Shown in pieces: positions 49,317 to 58,847 of a stretch of DNA of 64,000 bases. A program made the position numbers and the translations under genes. Under the pieces are notes generated by a model. It had not been told where the DNA came from. It was given only the letters and a program-made list of their open reading frames with translations, and did no database searches. Every line of letters starts with the position of its first letter. Position 1 is the first letter of the stretch. The DNA lies in contig NZ_MDZB01000066.1 of assembly GCF_001816145.1 (NCBI RefSeq), forward strand, positions 21,716-85,715, in the 5' to 3' direction. The DNA comes from Hymenobacter lapidarius. GTDB lineage: Bacteria > Bacteroidota > Bacteroidia > Cytophagales > Hymenobacteraceae.

Positions 49317-50097
49317 CCAGGGCGGCCGGTAGGCGAATGCCGAAACGGTGGGCCAGCGCCTGCTCATACGCCTCGGCATCGGCCAGGGCCGTGATGCTGA
49401 CGGTGCCATCGGGCCGGCGAATTTTCAGCTCCCTATCCACCAGGCTGAGGCGGCAGTCGGGTGCTGCCAGGGTGGTGATGCGCTGCTTCCGGAAGGGCGA
49501 ATCGGGCGACTGCGAGTAGTAGAAATTCATCATCTGGAAGTCGCTGGGCTGGGCCTCGTCCAGGGTGAAGGTGTAGAGGCTCTGCCACTCGCCCAGCAGG
49601 TGCAGCTGCAGGTGGAAGTTGTGCTGCGGGGCCGCATGCAGCCGGTAGCGGTCAAAAAACTGCTGGTGCTCGGGCCCCGCCACCAGCGAAATGGGCTCGA
49701 TAAGTCCGTTGGCGCCAAAGCCCAGGTCGGCCAGCCACGGCTCGCCCGCCACTTCCACCAGCAGCACCTGGTGGGCGCGGGGCCGGAGCGGGTAGCCCGC
49801 CAGCAGGTTGCGCCCCACCAGGGGCGTGACGGTGAAGCCCAGCTGCTGCAGCACCAGCCGAAACAGGCCGTTGAGCTCGTAGCAATAGCCGCCCCGCCGC
49901 TCCTGAATCAGCTTTTGCGTCAGGCTGGCGGGGTCGAGGCTGATGGGCCGGTTGAGGTGAATGTCGAGGTTTTCGAAAGGGATGCTGAACGCCTGCGACC
50001 GGTGCAGGCCCACCAAGGTGGCCAGGGAGTGCGTGAGCGGGCCGTGGTAGCCGATGCGCGCGGTGTAGGCAGCAAGGTCGAGGGAGGAATGGGACAT
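49309..50097 (-). CDS. Arylamine N-acetyltransferase
   Basis: 262 residues from ATG 50097. Acetyl-CoA-dependent transfer to arylamines or hydrazines. The Cys-His-Asp triad is visible: Cys in RRGGYCYELNGLF, His in RPRAHQVLLVEV and Asp in WLADLGFGANG. The N-terminal FSIPFENLDIHL is also typical. Some bacterial homologues act in natural product pathways, but no such cluster is present here. Convergent 8-bp overlap with the gene ending at 49316. Confidence 0.93.
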   Translation of the reverse strand: MSHSSLDLAAYTARIGYHGPLTHSLATLVGLHRSQAFSIPFENLDIHLNRPISLDPASLTQKLIQERRGGYCYELNGLFRLVLQQLGFTVTPLVGRNLLAGYPLRPRAHQVLLVEVAGEPWLADLGFGANGLIEPISLVAGPEHQQFFDRYRLHAAPQHNFHLQLHLLGEWQSLYTFTLDEAQPSDFQMMNFYYSQSPDSPFRKQRITTLAAPDCRLSLVDRELKIRRPDGTVSITALADAEAYEQALAHRFGIRLPAALAI

Positions 50098-50134
50098 GGG
50101 CGGCAACGCAAAAGGCGGGGGATTTTCAGCTGAA

Positions 50135-51004
50135 TTACGCCAGAAAAGACGTGCCGGTCAACTGTTCGCTGAGCTGCCACAGCTCCCGGGCGTGCGCGAG
50201 CGTATTGAAAGGGTGCTTCACGGGCTGGGGCTTTTTCTTGGCGAAGTACCCGCCACTGACCGTGGCAACCTCGGGCGCGGTGGCCAGAAAAATGCTGGTT
50301 TCGGCGCCCTCCTCCACCGAAATCATGAAGGGCCGCGCCAGCAGCGCGAGCTGGCTGAACAGACCGCCCGCACTGGCGCCGAAGTTGCTGGCCACCACGC
50401 CGGGGTGCACGGCATTGGTGGTGACGTTGGCAATGCCGTGGGCGCGCAGGCGGCGGGCCAGCTCCTGCGTGAAGAGGATGTTGTAGAGCTTGGTGTTGCC
50501 GTACACCCGCATGGCACCGTAGCTCCGCTCGGACTGAAAATCGGCCAAATTGGGCCTAGCGAATTTGTGGGCCTTCGACGAGAGGTTGACCACCCGGGCG
50601 GCCGGGCTGGCGCGTAGCTTGTCCAGCAGCAGGGACGTGAGCAGAAACGGCCCCAGGTGGTTGGTGGCCACGCCCAGCTCGTAGCCATCGACCGACACCT
50701 GGCGCTGCGACCCGAACAGCAAGCCGGCGTTGTTCACCAGCACGTCGAGGCGGGGGTAGCGGGCATTGAACTCGGCCGCCGTCCGGCGCACCGACGCCAA
50801 GTCGGCCAGGTCGGCCAGCAGCACGTCGACGCGCTGGTGCCCGGCGGCCGCTTGGATTTCCTGCTGCGTGGCGGTGGCTTTGTCGGCGTTGCGCGCCAGG
50901 AGTACTACGTGGGCGCCCCTTTTGGCCAGCTCGGTGGCGGTTACTTTGCCAATGCCGGAGGTGGCGCCGGTGACGAGGATAATTTGATGCTGAAGGTCGG
51001 ACAT
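50135..51004 (-). CDS. SDR oxidoreductase (retinol dehydrogenase-like)
   Basis: 289 residues. NAD(P)-binding motif VTGATSGIGKVTATEL, NNAGLLFG, catalytic Ser in VVNLSSKAHKF and the YGNTKLYNILF Tyr-Lys pair. The subfamily, often annotated as retinol dehydrogenase or WW-domain oxidoreductase-like, has broad and mostly unknown substrates. It is on the same strand as the arylamine acetyltransferase, 37 bp upstream, so the two are probably co-transcribed. The nicotinamidase gene diverges from it. Confidence 0.9.
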   Translation of the reverse strand: MSDLQHQIILVTGATSGIGKVTATELAKRGAHVVLLARNADKATATQQEIQAAAGHQRVDVLLADLADLASVRRTAAEFNARYPRLDVLVNNAGLLFGSQRQVSVDGYELGVATNHLGPFLLTSLLLDKLRASPAARVVNLSSKAHKFARPNLADFQSERSYGAMRVYGNTKLYNILFTQELARRLRAHGIANVTTNAVHPGVVASNFGASAGGLFSQLALLARPFMISVEEGAETSIFLATAPEVATVSGGYFAKKKPQPVKHPFNTLAHARELWQLSEQLTGTSFLA

Positions 51005-51097
51005 GAGCGAAAATGCAAATAAAAATGAGGTAGCTGCGTAGACGTAACCCCGGGCGCAATGCTTGGTTTAATTGATTTCGCGCCCGACTTTGTCCCT

Positions 51098-51724
51098 ATG
51101 AAAGCCCTTCTGCTCATCGACATTCAAAATGACTTCGTGCCCGGCGGCCGGCTGGCCGTGCCCGGCGGCGACGCTATTCTCCAGAACGTCAACAAGTTGC
51201 AAGTGCACTTCGACCTGGTGGTGGCCACCCAGGACTGGCACCCGGCCGGGCACCAGAGCTTTGCCAGCAGCCACCCGGGCCAGGCGCCCTTCGCGCAAAT
51301 TGACCTGCACGGCCTGCCCCAAACGCTCTGGCCCGACCACTGCGTGCAGGAAACGCCCGGCGCGGCCCTCCACCCCGCCCTGGACACCCGCCGCGTGGAA
51401 GCCATTTTCCGCAAAGGCATGGCGCCGGACATCGATTCGTACAGCGCATTCTTCGACAACGGCCACCGCAAAGCCACCGGCCTCACCGCCTACCTGCGCG
51501 GCCGTGGCGTGACGGACGTGTACCTCGCTGGCCTGGCCGGCGACTTCTGCGTGTACTTTTCAGCGCTCGATGCCCAGGCCGCCGGCTTCACCACCCACGT
51601 CATCACCGACGCGACCCGCGCCATCAGCGACGATGGTTTTCGCGCGGCCCTGGCCGGTATGGAAGCGAAAGGAACCCATCTGGTGCTGAGCAGCGACTTG
51701 CTGGCTAATACCAATGACTACTGA
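51098..51724 (+). CDS. pncA: Nicotinamidase / isochorismatase-family hydrolase
   Basis: 208 residues from ATG 51098. Converts nicotinamide to nicotinate for NAD salvage. Catalytic Asp in LLIDIQNDFVPGGRLAV, metal ligands in ATQDWHPAGHQSFAS, Lys in FRKGMAPDIDSYSAFFDN and the nucleophilic Cys in LAGLAGDFCVYFSALDA. All points match PncA. The earlier in-frame start (51059) is not needed. Confidence 0.95.
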   Translation: MKALLLIDIQNDFVPGGRLAVPGGDAILQNVNKLQVHFDLVVATQDWHPAGHQSFASSHPGQAPFAQIDLHGLPQTLWPDHCVQETPGAALHPALDTRRVEAIFRKGMAPDIDSYSAFFDNGHRKATGLTAYLRGRGVTDVYLAGLAGDFCVYFSALDAQAAGFTTHVITDATRAISDDGFRAALAGMEAKGTHLVLSSDLLANTNDY

Positions 51725-51926
51725 ACTAAGCTGCGCTCAACGCCCCCACAGTTGCCCTGTACTAACCTGTTGATTCTCGTTTCCGCGACCTTCCCCCTGG
51801 CTGGAAAGAAAGGGATACATCATTATTTTTGAGTCGGACACCCGGCCGCGTTCTGCTGGCGCTGCGGCCAGCCGTTGTAGCACATTCTCACAGATAGGAA
51901 ATAGCTCCGGATTACGCTCGGCCGCC

Positions 51927-52757
51927 CTACAGCTGCCTGGATATCCGCATGCCGCTGTAGGAGTGGCCGTTCACGTTCAGGCCCTGCATGGGCACGAGGG
52001 AATACCCGCTCCGCCCCGATTTTTTGTGCAGCTGGGGCACCAGAATGCCCATGGCAGCACCCACGGTGTAGCCCACAATGTTGTCGGTGAGGAAGTGCTT
52101 GCCGGCCTCCATGCGATAATACCCCACGGCTGCGGGCACCAGGGCCGCCGCGCCCCAGATGTAGGGCTGGGCCGGCGAGTCGGGGTTGAAGTCGTGAAAC
52201 ACCTTGGCCGCAAAGAAAGTGGCCGTGGCGGTGTGGGCCGTGTGGCCGGCAAAAAACGAGTTGGTGGCAATTTTGCCGCTGCGGCTGTTGCCGCCTTCGG
52301 TGCCGTAGAGGTAGGGTCGGTAGCGGTACACGGTGCCCACGGTCATGGTGAACATGGCATCGGTGGCGAACATGGTTTGGAGGTAGAGCCCCAGCACTTG
52401 GCCGTAGCGCCCGCGCACGTCGGAATTCAGGGCCAGCAGGCCCGGCGCCACCAGCAGCGTAGGATAGCACAGCACGTCGCTGATGGTTTGGGCGCGGTTG
52501 CTGTAGTTGCCGGCCGCGAAACGGTCAATTTTGGGCACGTCGTTGCGGTCGAGGGCCACCAGCTCGTCATTGGAAAGGCCGCTTTTTTGCTTCACCAGGT
52601 ACAAGCCAGTGGCGCTGAGGATGCCCAAACCGGCGGTGATGCCGCCATCTACCAGGAAGTCGGTTTTGTAGGGCGAAGGGGCTTTCTGAGCCAGGGCGGC
52701 AGGGGCCGGGGCCGTGAGCAGCGCACCCGACAGGGCGAGAGAAAAGAAAAGCTTCAT
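51927..52757 (-). CDS. PAP2-family phosphatase
   Basis: 276 residues from ATG 52757 with a signal peptide (1-24). Acid phosphatase motifs: YRYRPYLYG (C1-like), SFFAGHTAHTATATFFA (C2, usual SGHT replaced by AGHT) and GKHFLTDNIVGYTVGAAMG (C3). Four or more membrane-like segments. It would dephosphorylate a lipid phosphate such as undecaprenyl pyrophosphate or phosphatidate at the periplasmic face; the substrate is not known. Transcribed alone. Confidence 0.88.
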   Translation of the reverse strand: MKLFFSLALSGALLTAPAPAALAQKAPSPYKTDFLVDGGITAGLGILSATGLYLVKQKSGLSNDELVALDRNDVPKIDRFAAGNYSNRAQTISDVLCYPTLLVAPGLLALNSDVRGRYGQVLGLYLQTMFATDAMFTMTVGTVYRYRPYLYGTEGGNSRSGKIATNSFFAGHTAHTATATFFAAKVFHDFNPDSPAQPYIWGAAALVPAAVGYYRMEAGKHFLTDNIVGYTVGAAMGILVPQLHKKSGRSGYSLVPMQGLNVNGHSYSGMRISRQL

Positions 52758-52921
52758 CAAATAAGTAAGGTTAGGGTGGAGCTAAGTTGAACGCAAAAAG
52801 CCGCCTCTGAGTTAGCCGAGCCACCTTAATGGGGTCGTTTGTTTTTATTGGGAATTTGTATTGGGCGGCGAATTCTGCGGGTTGATTCCAGCCGCATTCC
52901 CCCCCATGCCAACCCGCGCGC

Positions 52922-53725
52922 CTAGCGGACCGATGCCAGCGCGTCTTTGCGCATCCAGCCGGTGGTGGTAACGTTTTCCCAGTTGGTGAACGCGACGTAG
53001 ACGGCCGCGCCGCGCTCTTCGCCCAGGCGCACGTTGTCGCCGCGCACGCAATGTGCTTTGCGGGGCGTGGCCAGGTCCGGGGTGTTATGGAAGTAGGCGC
53101 GGTCTGTCTGAACCACGGCGCGGCGGGCACCGCTGGCAGCCGCTGGCGGCGGGAAACTGCCGGCGCGCGGGGCCGCGTTGGAGGCGGGCGGCTCGGGACC
53201 CGTGGCTGCAGGCGCCGGGGCAGTGGCCGGGCGCTCAGCCGCAGTGCTGAGCTCCTGCCGCTTGAGCCAGCCGGTGCTACGGTCGCCGGCGGGGCCCACG
53301 AAACCGGTTTTCACAAAGCCGTTCCACTCGCCTTCGCCGTAGAAAACATCGCCGCGCCGTAGGTACTTGCCGTTGGGAGTTGACTGCTGGGGGTTGTCGA
53401 AGAAATAGGCCGTGCCCACCGCCACGCGGTAGCGCCGGCCCACGCCGGCAAGGGGCCCCGTTGGTGCGATTGCGGAAGCCGATTCGGGATTTTCCGGGGC
53501 TGTGGCCGAGGGCTCAGACGGCGGAGCAGCGGGTTGGTCGACCACCAGCTCCGAGTTGCGGCGACGGGACTTATCATCGGAACAGGCCCCCAGCACGGCC
53601 AGCAGCCCGCCGCCCACCACAACCCAGCGCCGCACCACCCACCCAAACTTGGGGGCAACATTTCGGAAACGGGCCGGGCCCGGACCTGTAGGGCGGGACA
53701 AAGCGGCGGCGAAGAAGAACATCAT
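52922..53725 (-). CDS. Lipoprotein with two SH3-like repeats
   Basis: 267 residues from ATG 53725. A basic N-terminus and a hydrophobic stretch end in LLAVLGAC, a lipobox at about 48. A Pro/Ala/Ser-rich spacer (about 50-95) precedes two similar beta modules separated by a second Pro-rich linker: VGTAYFFDNPQQSTPNGKYL to STGWLKRQEL, and TDRAYFHNTPDLATPRKAHC to TTGWMRKDAL. Each looks like a bacterial SH3 domain. A cell-wall or protein-binding role is likely. The lipobox is unusually far from the start, so the true start may be further in. Confidence 0.72.
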   Translation of the reverse strand: MMFFFAAALSRPTGPGPARFRNVAPKFGWVVRRWVVVGGGLLAVLGACSDDKSRRRNSELVVDQPAAPPSEPSATAPENPESASAIAPTGPLAGVGRRYRVAVGTAYFFDNPQQSTPNGKYLRRGDVFYGEGEWNGFVKTGFVGPAGDRSTGWLKRQELSTAAERPATAPAPAATGPEPPASNAAPRAGSFPPPAAASGARRAVVQTDRAYFHNTPDLATPRKAHCVRGDNVRLGEERGAAVYVAFTNWENVTTTGWMRKDALASVR

Positions 53726-53820
53726 TTTCGTGTGACTTAGCGGACTTTTCCTTACGTACTGCAAACGCATACGTGGGTTTGGCCGCCAGAATCCATTTTG
53801 CTTCGTTGCCCGGGGCGTGT

Positions 53821-54252
53821 TCAGGCCAGGTGAACCCAGGGCCGGGCGGCGGCCAGCAGGTCGTTGCCCATAAAGGTGAAGGTGAGGCTGCCGCTGTCGC
53901 CGGTTTGGATTTGGGTGGAGTAGAACGTCATCCACAAAGAGGTTTCGGCCCGAAACGCGCCAACCGCCGACCACGGAATGAGCAACGGCGCGTGCCCCAC
54001 CCCAAATGGAAACCCCGCGGCCAGGACCAGCCCCTCGGGCGAGGCACCGGCCTTAATGGCGCCCCGGTAGCGCACGCCATCCACGCTGGCCTGCCCCAGC
54101 CGAAACAGGGGCACCGCAGGCAGGTGGGCCACCTCATAGTGCGTGGCCAGCCGCTGCCAGCCGGCCAAAGCCAGCCCCTTCACAATGAGGCACCAAAGCC
54201 CCACGAAGAAAGCCAGCCCCAGCGGCGGAATCAATAGGAAATAGTAGTTCAT
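53821..54252 (-). CDS. Small membrane protein of unknown function
   Basis: 143 residues. One N-terminal membrane helix (NYYFLLIPPLGLAFFVGLWC) and a soluble tail with HLPAVPLFRLGQASVDGVRY and GVGHAPLLIPWSAVGAFRAE. I do not recognise the family. Its stop lies 95 bp from the start of the SH3 lipoprotein gene on the same strand, so they may share a transcript. Confidence 0.68.
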   Translation of the reverse strand: MNYYFLLIPPLGLAFFVGLWCLIVKGLALAGWQRLATHYEVAHLPAVPLFRLGQASVDGVRYRGAIKAGASPEGLVLAAGFPFGVGHAPLLIPWSAVGAFRAETSLWMTFYSTQIQTGDSGSLTFTFMGNDLLAAARPWVHLA

Positions 54253-54342
54253 GCACCCCGCATTCGGCCCGCGAAGCCAGACGATGCAGCCGCAGGTTTT
54301 GGTGGCGCTCGTTGGCCACCTGGCGCAGCCGCTGCTGATGGG

Positions 54343-55002
54343 CTAGCAGGGAGAGCCAAATATCACCTCCTGCAGGCGCCCGTTCCGAAAGAGCAGGTCC
54401 AACGAATCGTCCATCCGCTTGCCTTTGTCGTAAAGGGGCACGCTCATCATTTCCACCGAACGGCCTTCATACAGTACTTTGGCAGGCTTGGCCGACACCG
54501 GGTAGAAGCGGCGAACGTCTGCAAGGGTGGTGTTCCTGTTGAGGGTCAGCTTGCCCACCTTGCCTTGGAACTTACCCGAAGTAACCTCGAAACTGGACAG
54601 TATCTCCCGGTTTTCGTTCACTTCGTACATGGTTTGGCCGTAGTACCACGCGCGGCTACTGGGGCCGTTTATTGTCTCTAGCTCGCCGGCGCATTCAAAT
54701 GTGGTTTTGGAAATGCTATCGGGCCGCCCTAGCTGGCTTTCCAGCTGCTGAACGGTCAGCGGCTCCTTGGATTTGCCGTTGACGGTGACCATGCTCAGCT
54801 CAACAAACTCTGTGTTGGCGGGCTCTGCGTTGGCTGGCGCCGTTGTAGCGGCCTTTGGGGTTGAGCCCCCTGACGCAGTCGGGGGAGTGGAGTTGCTTTG
54901 GCAGGCAGCCAGGCAAAACAACACAGGTGCAAATTGGTAGATTAGGTTCTGTGCGCCAGCGGGGCTAATCAGTTGCTGGGAGCGCGCACCAAATATTACC
55001 AA
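54343..55002 (-). CDS. Hypothetical lipoprotein
   Basis: About 219 residues in the full frame. A lipobox CLAAC lies around residue 34, preceded by QFAPVLF; the true start may be internal, since no ATG lies close before the signal. The mature part has a Pro/Ala/Thr-rich linker and a beta-rich domain (MVTVNGKSKEPLTVQQLESQ, FQGKVGKLTLNRNTTLADV, DSLDLLFRNGRLQEVIFG). This last pattern resembles a BLIP/BamE-like fold often seen in lipoproteins, but that is a weak guess. Confidence 0.62.
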   Translation of the reverse strand: MVIFGARSQQLISPAGAQNLIYQFAPVLFCLAACQSNSTPPTASGGSTPKAATTAPANAEPANTEFVELSMVTVNGKSKEPLTVQQLESQLGRPDSISKTTFECAGELETINGPSSRAWYYGQTMYEVNENREILSSFEVTSGKFQGKVGKLTLNRNTTLADVRRFYPVSAKPAKVLYEGRSVEMMSVPLYDKGKRMDDSLDLLFRNGRLQEVIFGSPC

Positions 55003-55120
55003 AAATCTGCCGCCGGCACCAGAAACACACCTACCTGGTCGACCTTGAGCGTTACCTGGGTTAGAAATCCCCCGTTCACACCTACCTGGAAAATTCTGGT
55101 GCTACCTCATTGAGCCCAAA

Positions 55121-55175
55121 ACGTCATGCCGAGCGCAACTGAAGCATCTCGTAGGTCTATGCTCGGCATGCGTTT
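55121..55175. repeat. Short palindromic repeat, copy H
   Basis: ACGTCATGCCGAGCGCAACT left arm and an inverse right arm ATGCTCGGCATGCGTT. The spacer is almost lost, so this is a shortened derivative of the family. Confidence 0.78.
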
Positions 55176-55201
55176 TGGTTAACCGCTTATTTGGTAGCCG
55201 G

Positions 55202-55927
55202 CTACTTTAGCTTGATGCCTTGCGCCGCCATTTCCTTTTCCGCCCTGGCGTGGTTGGCCAGGTACTCGGCGTGCTGGGCGGCCGTGCGCTCGGTGCCGAG
55301 GCTGGCGAGGTGCTCGCGCAGCTTGTCGGCGGGCAGGTCGGCGCCGTACGACGGGGTGCCGGGCTGCTGCCGCCACGATTCGTGCAGGCTGCCGTCGTCC
55401 ACGGCATCAAAGCCCAGCTCATCCACCAGGGCCATTACCTTCTGCTTGGCGGCGGCATCGTCGCCGGCCACGGGCAGGGAAATGCGGCCGGGCGTGCCGG
55501 CGGGCTGGCCCTTGTTTTCGAGGTGGTCGGCGTAAATATTGTTGAACACTTTCACCACCGGACGGCCCAGGTGCTGCTGCACCCATTCGCTTTCGGTGAG
55601 GGCGCCGCTTTCCAGCTCCGGCATCTGGCCGTCGCGCAGCAGCGGGTAGTAGTTGCTCGTATCGATAACGGGCACATCGGCGGCCACGCCCGCGAACAGG
55701 TCTTTGGGCAGGTCGGGGATATTTTTCAGCGGAATGGTCACCACGATGATTTCGCCGTGCTGGGCTGCTTCCCGGGCCGTGACGGGCGTAGCGCCGGTTT
55801 TTTGGGCCACGTCCTTCAGCGTTTCGGGGCCGCGGGAGTTGGCGATTTGTACCGAGTGACCGAGGCTGACGAGCCGCACGGCCAGGGCGCTGCCGATGTG
55901 GCCGGCCCCGATGATTCCAATGTTCAT
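55202..55927 (-). CDS. NAD(P)-binding oxidoreductase, F420-dependent NADP reductase-like
   Basis: 241 residues. Starts with a Rossmann fold MNIGIIGAGHIGSALAVRL, followed by IANSRGPETL and VVTIPLKNIPDLP, as in the F420H2:NADP oxidoreductase-like family (NADP_oxidored F420 domain). VIDTSNYYPLLRDG and VKVFNNIYADHLENK fit the same family. The bacterial members rarely use F420, and a role as an NADP-linked reductase is more likely. Transcribed alone between two palindromic repeats. Confidence 0.87.
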   Translation of the reverse strand: MNIGIIGAGHIGSALAVRLVSLGHSVQIANSRGPETLKDVAQKTGATPVTAREAAQHGEIIVVTIPLKNIPDLPKDLFAGVAADVPVIDTSNYYPLLRDGQMPELESGALTESEWVQQHLGRPVVKVFNNIYADHLENKGQPAGTPGRISLPVAGDDAAAKQKVMALVDELGFDAVDDGSLHESWRQQPGTPSYGADLPADKLREHLASLGTERTAAQHAEYLANHARAEKEMAAQGIKLK

Positions 55928-56062
55928 CCTGCGAAGATTTAGGATTTGCGCGGCGGCGATGCGCTACCGCAGGTAGCTAAACAGCGGGGGCGGCGAGTTG
56001 CTTTACTCCGAAGGGAATTTGCCCGGGCCGGCAGAACGATTGCAGGCCGGGTATTTAAAACG

Positions 56063-56166
56063 GAACGTCATGCTGAGCGCAGCCGAAGCATCTCGCGTGC
56101 AGCAGTAAATTAATCGATTGAGTTACTACCACACGCGAGATGCTTGGCCGCGCTCAGCATGACGTG
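56063..56166. repeat. Palindromic intergenic repeat, copy I
   Basis: AACGTCATGCTGAGCGCAGC left arm with CGAAGCATCTCGCGTG, inverse right arm ending GCGCTCAGCATGACGTG; about 104 bp. It lies 21 bp after the hutU stop codon. Confidence 0.9.
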
Positions 56167-56187
56167 CTTTTATTCTTCCCTCCTGCC

Positions 56188-57963
56188 CTACTCTAACCTC
56201 GGAATCTTCGCCCCGCGCTCCCGCGCTACGTCCTGGGCCAACTCGTACCCGGCGTCGGCGTGGCGGAAAATGCCCATGCCGGGGTCGGTGGTGAGGACGC
56301 GCTTCAGGCGTTCGGCTTTTTCGGGGGTGCCGGTGGCTACTATCACCATGCCGGAGTGGGTGGAGTTGCCAATGCCCACGCCGCCGCCGTTGTGCAGGCT
56401 CACCCAGTCGGCGCCGCTGGCGCAGTTGGCCAGGGCGTTGAGCAGCGGCCAGTCGGCGACGGCGTCGGAGCCGTCCTTCATGCCTTCGGTTTCGCGGTTG
56501 GGCGAGGCCACCGAGCCGCAGTCGAGGTGGTCGCGGCCGATGACGATGGGGGCCGAAACTTCGCCCTGCGCCACGAGGTCGTTTATCACGAGGCCCAACT
56601 GCTCACGCTCGCCGTAGCCCAGCCAGCAAACTCGCGCCGGCAGGCCGATGAAGGGCACCTTGGCCTGCGCTTTGGCTATCCAGCGGGCCAGCATTTTATT
56701 CTCAGGGAACGTTTCGAGCAGGGCGCGGTCAATGCGCAGAATATCCTGCGGGTCGCCGCTGAGGGCGGCCCAGCGGAAAGGTCCCTTGCCTTCACAAAAC
56801 AGCGGCCGGATGTAGCCGGGCACGAAGCCGGGGTACAGAAACTGGCCGGCTGAGTCGCGCACTTTCAGCCCGCCTTTTTCGGCCTGGCCGCGCAGGTTGT
56901 TGCCGTAGTCCACGGCAATGGTGCCGCGCCGCTGCATCTCCAGGATGGCTTCCACGTGCTTCACGATGGACGCCAGGGCCCGCTTCTTGAATGCCTCGGG
57001 ATTGGCGGCGCGCAGGGCCAGCACCTCATCAATGTCGCCCTCGGGAATGTAGTCCATCAGGTCGTGAGCTGAAGTTTGGTCGGTCACGATTTCGGGTTTG
57101 AAGCCCAGCTCCAGCAGCTGCGGCAGCACCGTGGCCGCGTTGCCGGTGAGGCCCACCGACCAGCCTTTGCCGGCGGCTTTGGCCTGCTCGCACAGCACCA
57201 GGGCGTGGGCGAGGTCCCGGGCCTGCTCGTCTACGTAGCCTTCGCGCACTTTCTGCTGCACCCGCTCCTCAATCGGCTCAATGACGAGGCACACGCCGTC
57301 GTTCATGGTCACGGCCAGGGGCTGGGCGCCGCTCATGCCGCCCAGGCCGGCAGTGAGGGTAATGGTGCCGCGCAGGCTGCCGCCGAAATGCTGGTCGGCC
57401 ATCGCGGCAAACGTCTCATACGTGCCCTGCAAAATGCCCTGGGTGGCAATGTAAATCCAGGAACCGGCCGTCATCTGGCCGTACATCATCAGGCCCAGGC
57501 GGTCGAGCTCGTCGAAGTATTCCTGGGTGCTCCAGGCGGGCACAAGGTTGCTGTTGGCGATGAGCACGCGGGGGGCGTAGGCCCAGGTTTTGAGCACGCC
57601 TACGGCCTTGCCGCTCTGCACCAGCATGGTTTCGTCGGGCTCCAGCTCTTTCAGCGTTTTCACAATAACCTGATATTCCTTCCAGTTGCGGGCGGCGCGG
57701 CCGGCCCCGCCGTACACAATCAGCTCGTCATACACCAGGCTCACGGCGGGGTCGAGGTTGTTTTCCAGCATCCGCAGGGCGGCTTCGGCTTCCCAGGTTT
57801 TGCAGCGCAGGGTGGTGCCGTGGGCCGCCCTAACTGTTTCTTCGGGCTTGAACTCGTAGAACATCGGGCGCTGGCCGGCGGGCTTAATCGGCACTGCGGA
57901 CAGGGAGTTGGCTTCGAGGTTGAGCTCGGCGGTGTCTTTTTCGGCAGAGGGGAACGCGGACAT
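56188..57963 (-). CDS. hutU: Urocanate hydratase
   Basis: 591 residues from ATG 57963. Hydrates urocanate to imidazolonepropionate in histidine breakdown, with bound NAD. The signatures are [40 protein letters not shown], the NAD loop [31 protein letters not shown] and the C-terminal [20 protein letters not shown] and [19 protein letters not shown]. Slightly longer than the usual 555 residues, mainly at the N-terminus. A formimidoylglutamase-like gene lies about 1.8 kb downstream on the same strand; hutH and hutI are not in the window. Confidence 0.96.
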   Translation of the reverse strand: MSAFPSAEKDTAELNLEANSLSAVPIKPAGQRPMFYEFKPEETVRAAHGTTLRCKTWEAEAALRMLENNLDPAVSLVYDELIVYGGAGRAARNWKEYQVIVKTLKELEPDETMLVQSGKAVGVLKTWAYAPRVLIANSNLVPAWSTQEYFDELDRLGLMMYGQMTAGSWIYIATQGILQGTYETFAAMADQHFGGSLRGTITLTAGLGGMSGAQPLAVTMNDGVCLVIEPIEERVQQKVREGYVDEQARDLAHALVLCEQAKAAGKGWSVGLTGNAATVLPQLLELGFKPEIVTDQTSAHDLMDYIPEGDIDEVLALRAANPEAFKKRALASIVKHVEAILEMQRRGTIAVDYGNNLRGQAEKGGLKVRDSAGQFLYPGFVPGYIRPLFCEGKGPFRWAALSGDPQDILRIDRALLETFPENKMLARWIAKAQAKVPFIGLPARVCWLGYGEREQLGLVINDLVAQGEVSAPIVIGRDHLDCGSVASPNRETEGMKDGSDAVADWPLLNALANCASGADWVSLHNGGGVGIGNSTHSGMVIVATGTPEKAERLKRVLTTDPGMGIFRHADAGYELAQDVARERGAKIPRLE

Positions 57964-58212
57964 GGAAAGGGGCGGGCTTGGGTGGATGGGCAAGATATGA
58001 AAAGGGCAGAGGAAGGACGCACGCCCACGCTACCCTGCTCAATTTTTGCATATTCCGCCGCACCCAACCGCACGCCAATACCGTAAGAAACGGCATGCGG
58101 GTAAGATGCCCCAGGTAGATTAGAGATGCACGTCCGGCCGCCACATGGCTTCGCTCAGTTCCCCCTTGCGCCACCCATGCCCACCACCACGACTCTATTA
58201 CCCTCTCCCCCT

Positions 58213-58485
58213 ATGAGCGCCGACTACCAACCCATCGACTGCGGCTTCTACGACGAGCTGGAAGCCGCTGCCACCCTAAAGAAACGCGTGGCCCTGCAGT
58301 ACTTCAACGACCTGCGCCAGCTCTGCCTGGGTTCCGGGGTAATAGACACGCTTTTTATTCGCGACAAAGTCGAATTCATGCGCCTGAAATCCGGCGAAGA
58401 AATCCGCCTCGACCACCTCATCCGGCTCGACGACAAGCCCGCCCCGGCTTACGCCGACTATCCCGATTTCAGCTGCGGCTGCTAG
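58213..58485 (+). CDS. Rho-binding antiterminator (Rof/YaeO-like)
   Basis: 90 residues from ATG 58213. The N-terminal DYQPIDCGFYDELEAAATLK matches the Rof/YaeO start, followed by a short beta barrel that reads RVALQYFNDLRQL, VIDTLFIRDKVEFMRL and EEIRLDHLIRLDD. In enteric bacteria such proteins bind Rho and inhibit termination. The C-terminal FSCGC with two Cys is an unusual tail. The frame also opens at 58126, but only from 58213 does it fit the family. Confidence 0.75.
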   Translation: MSADYQPIDCGFYDELEAAATLKKRVALQYFNDLRQLCLGSGVIDTLFIRDKVEFMRLKSGEEIRLDHLIRLDDKPAPAYADYPDFSCGC

Positions 58486-58847
58486 GGTCACCGGCCAGGG
58501 ACTACGCCCCCGCATTCGTTGCAGTGGCGCGGGTGCAGCTGGGCGGTGCCACGGCGTGATTGACAGGAGCTGACATGAATTCTCGTTCAGAACCTGTTTG
58601 AGCAAATAAAAACGGTCATGCCGAGCGCAGTCGAAGCACCTTGCCAGACAGACCACGGCCGTTTAAAGTAAAGGTCCAATGGAAGAGGCGTGAGAAGGTC
58701 CTTCGTCCTCTGCTTCAATCGCGGAATGCTCAGGATGACAGGCGTGGGGCATTACGAAACAGGTTATTCAAGGCCACGCCTCCTTTTGAGGCAGAACCCC
58801 GTATGCTTTCAGTATTCAGTTGTTTTACTTTCCTAACCCCCACTCCC
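58486..58847. repeat. Intergenic stretch with diverged repeat copy J (58615-58743)
   Basis: No gene before the metallo-hydrolase start. 58615-58650 is a left arm (GTCATGCCGAGCGCAGTCGA) and 58690-58743 a right part reading CTGCTTCAATCGCGGAATGC then TCAGGATGAC, whose inverse is a GTCATCCTGAGC-type arm. The spacer is longer than in other copies, so this is a divergent or composite element. Confidence 0.6.
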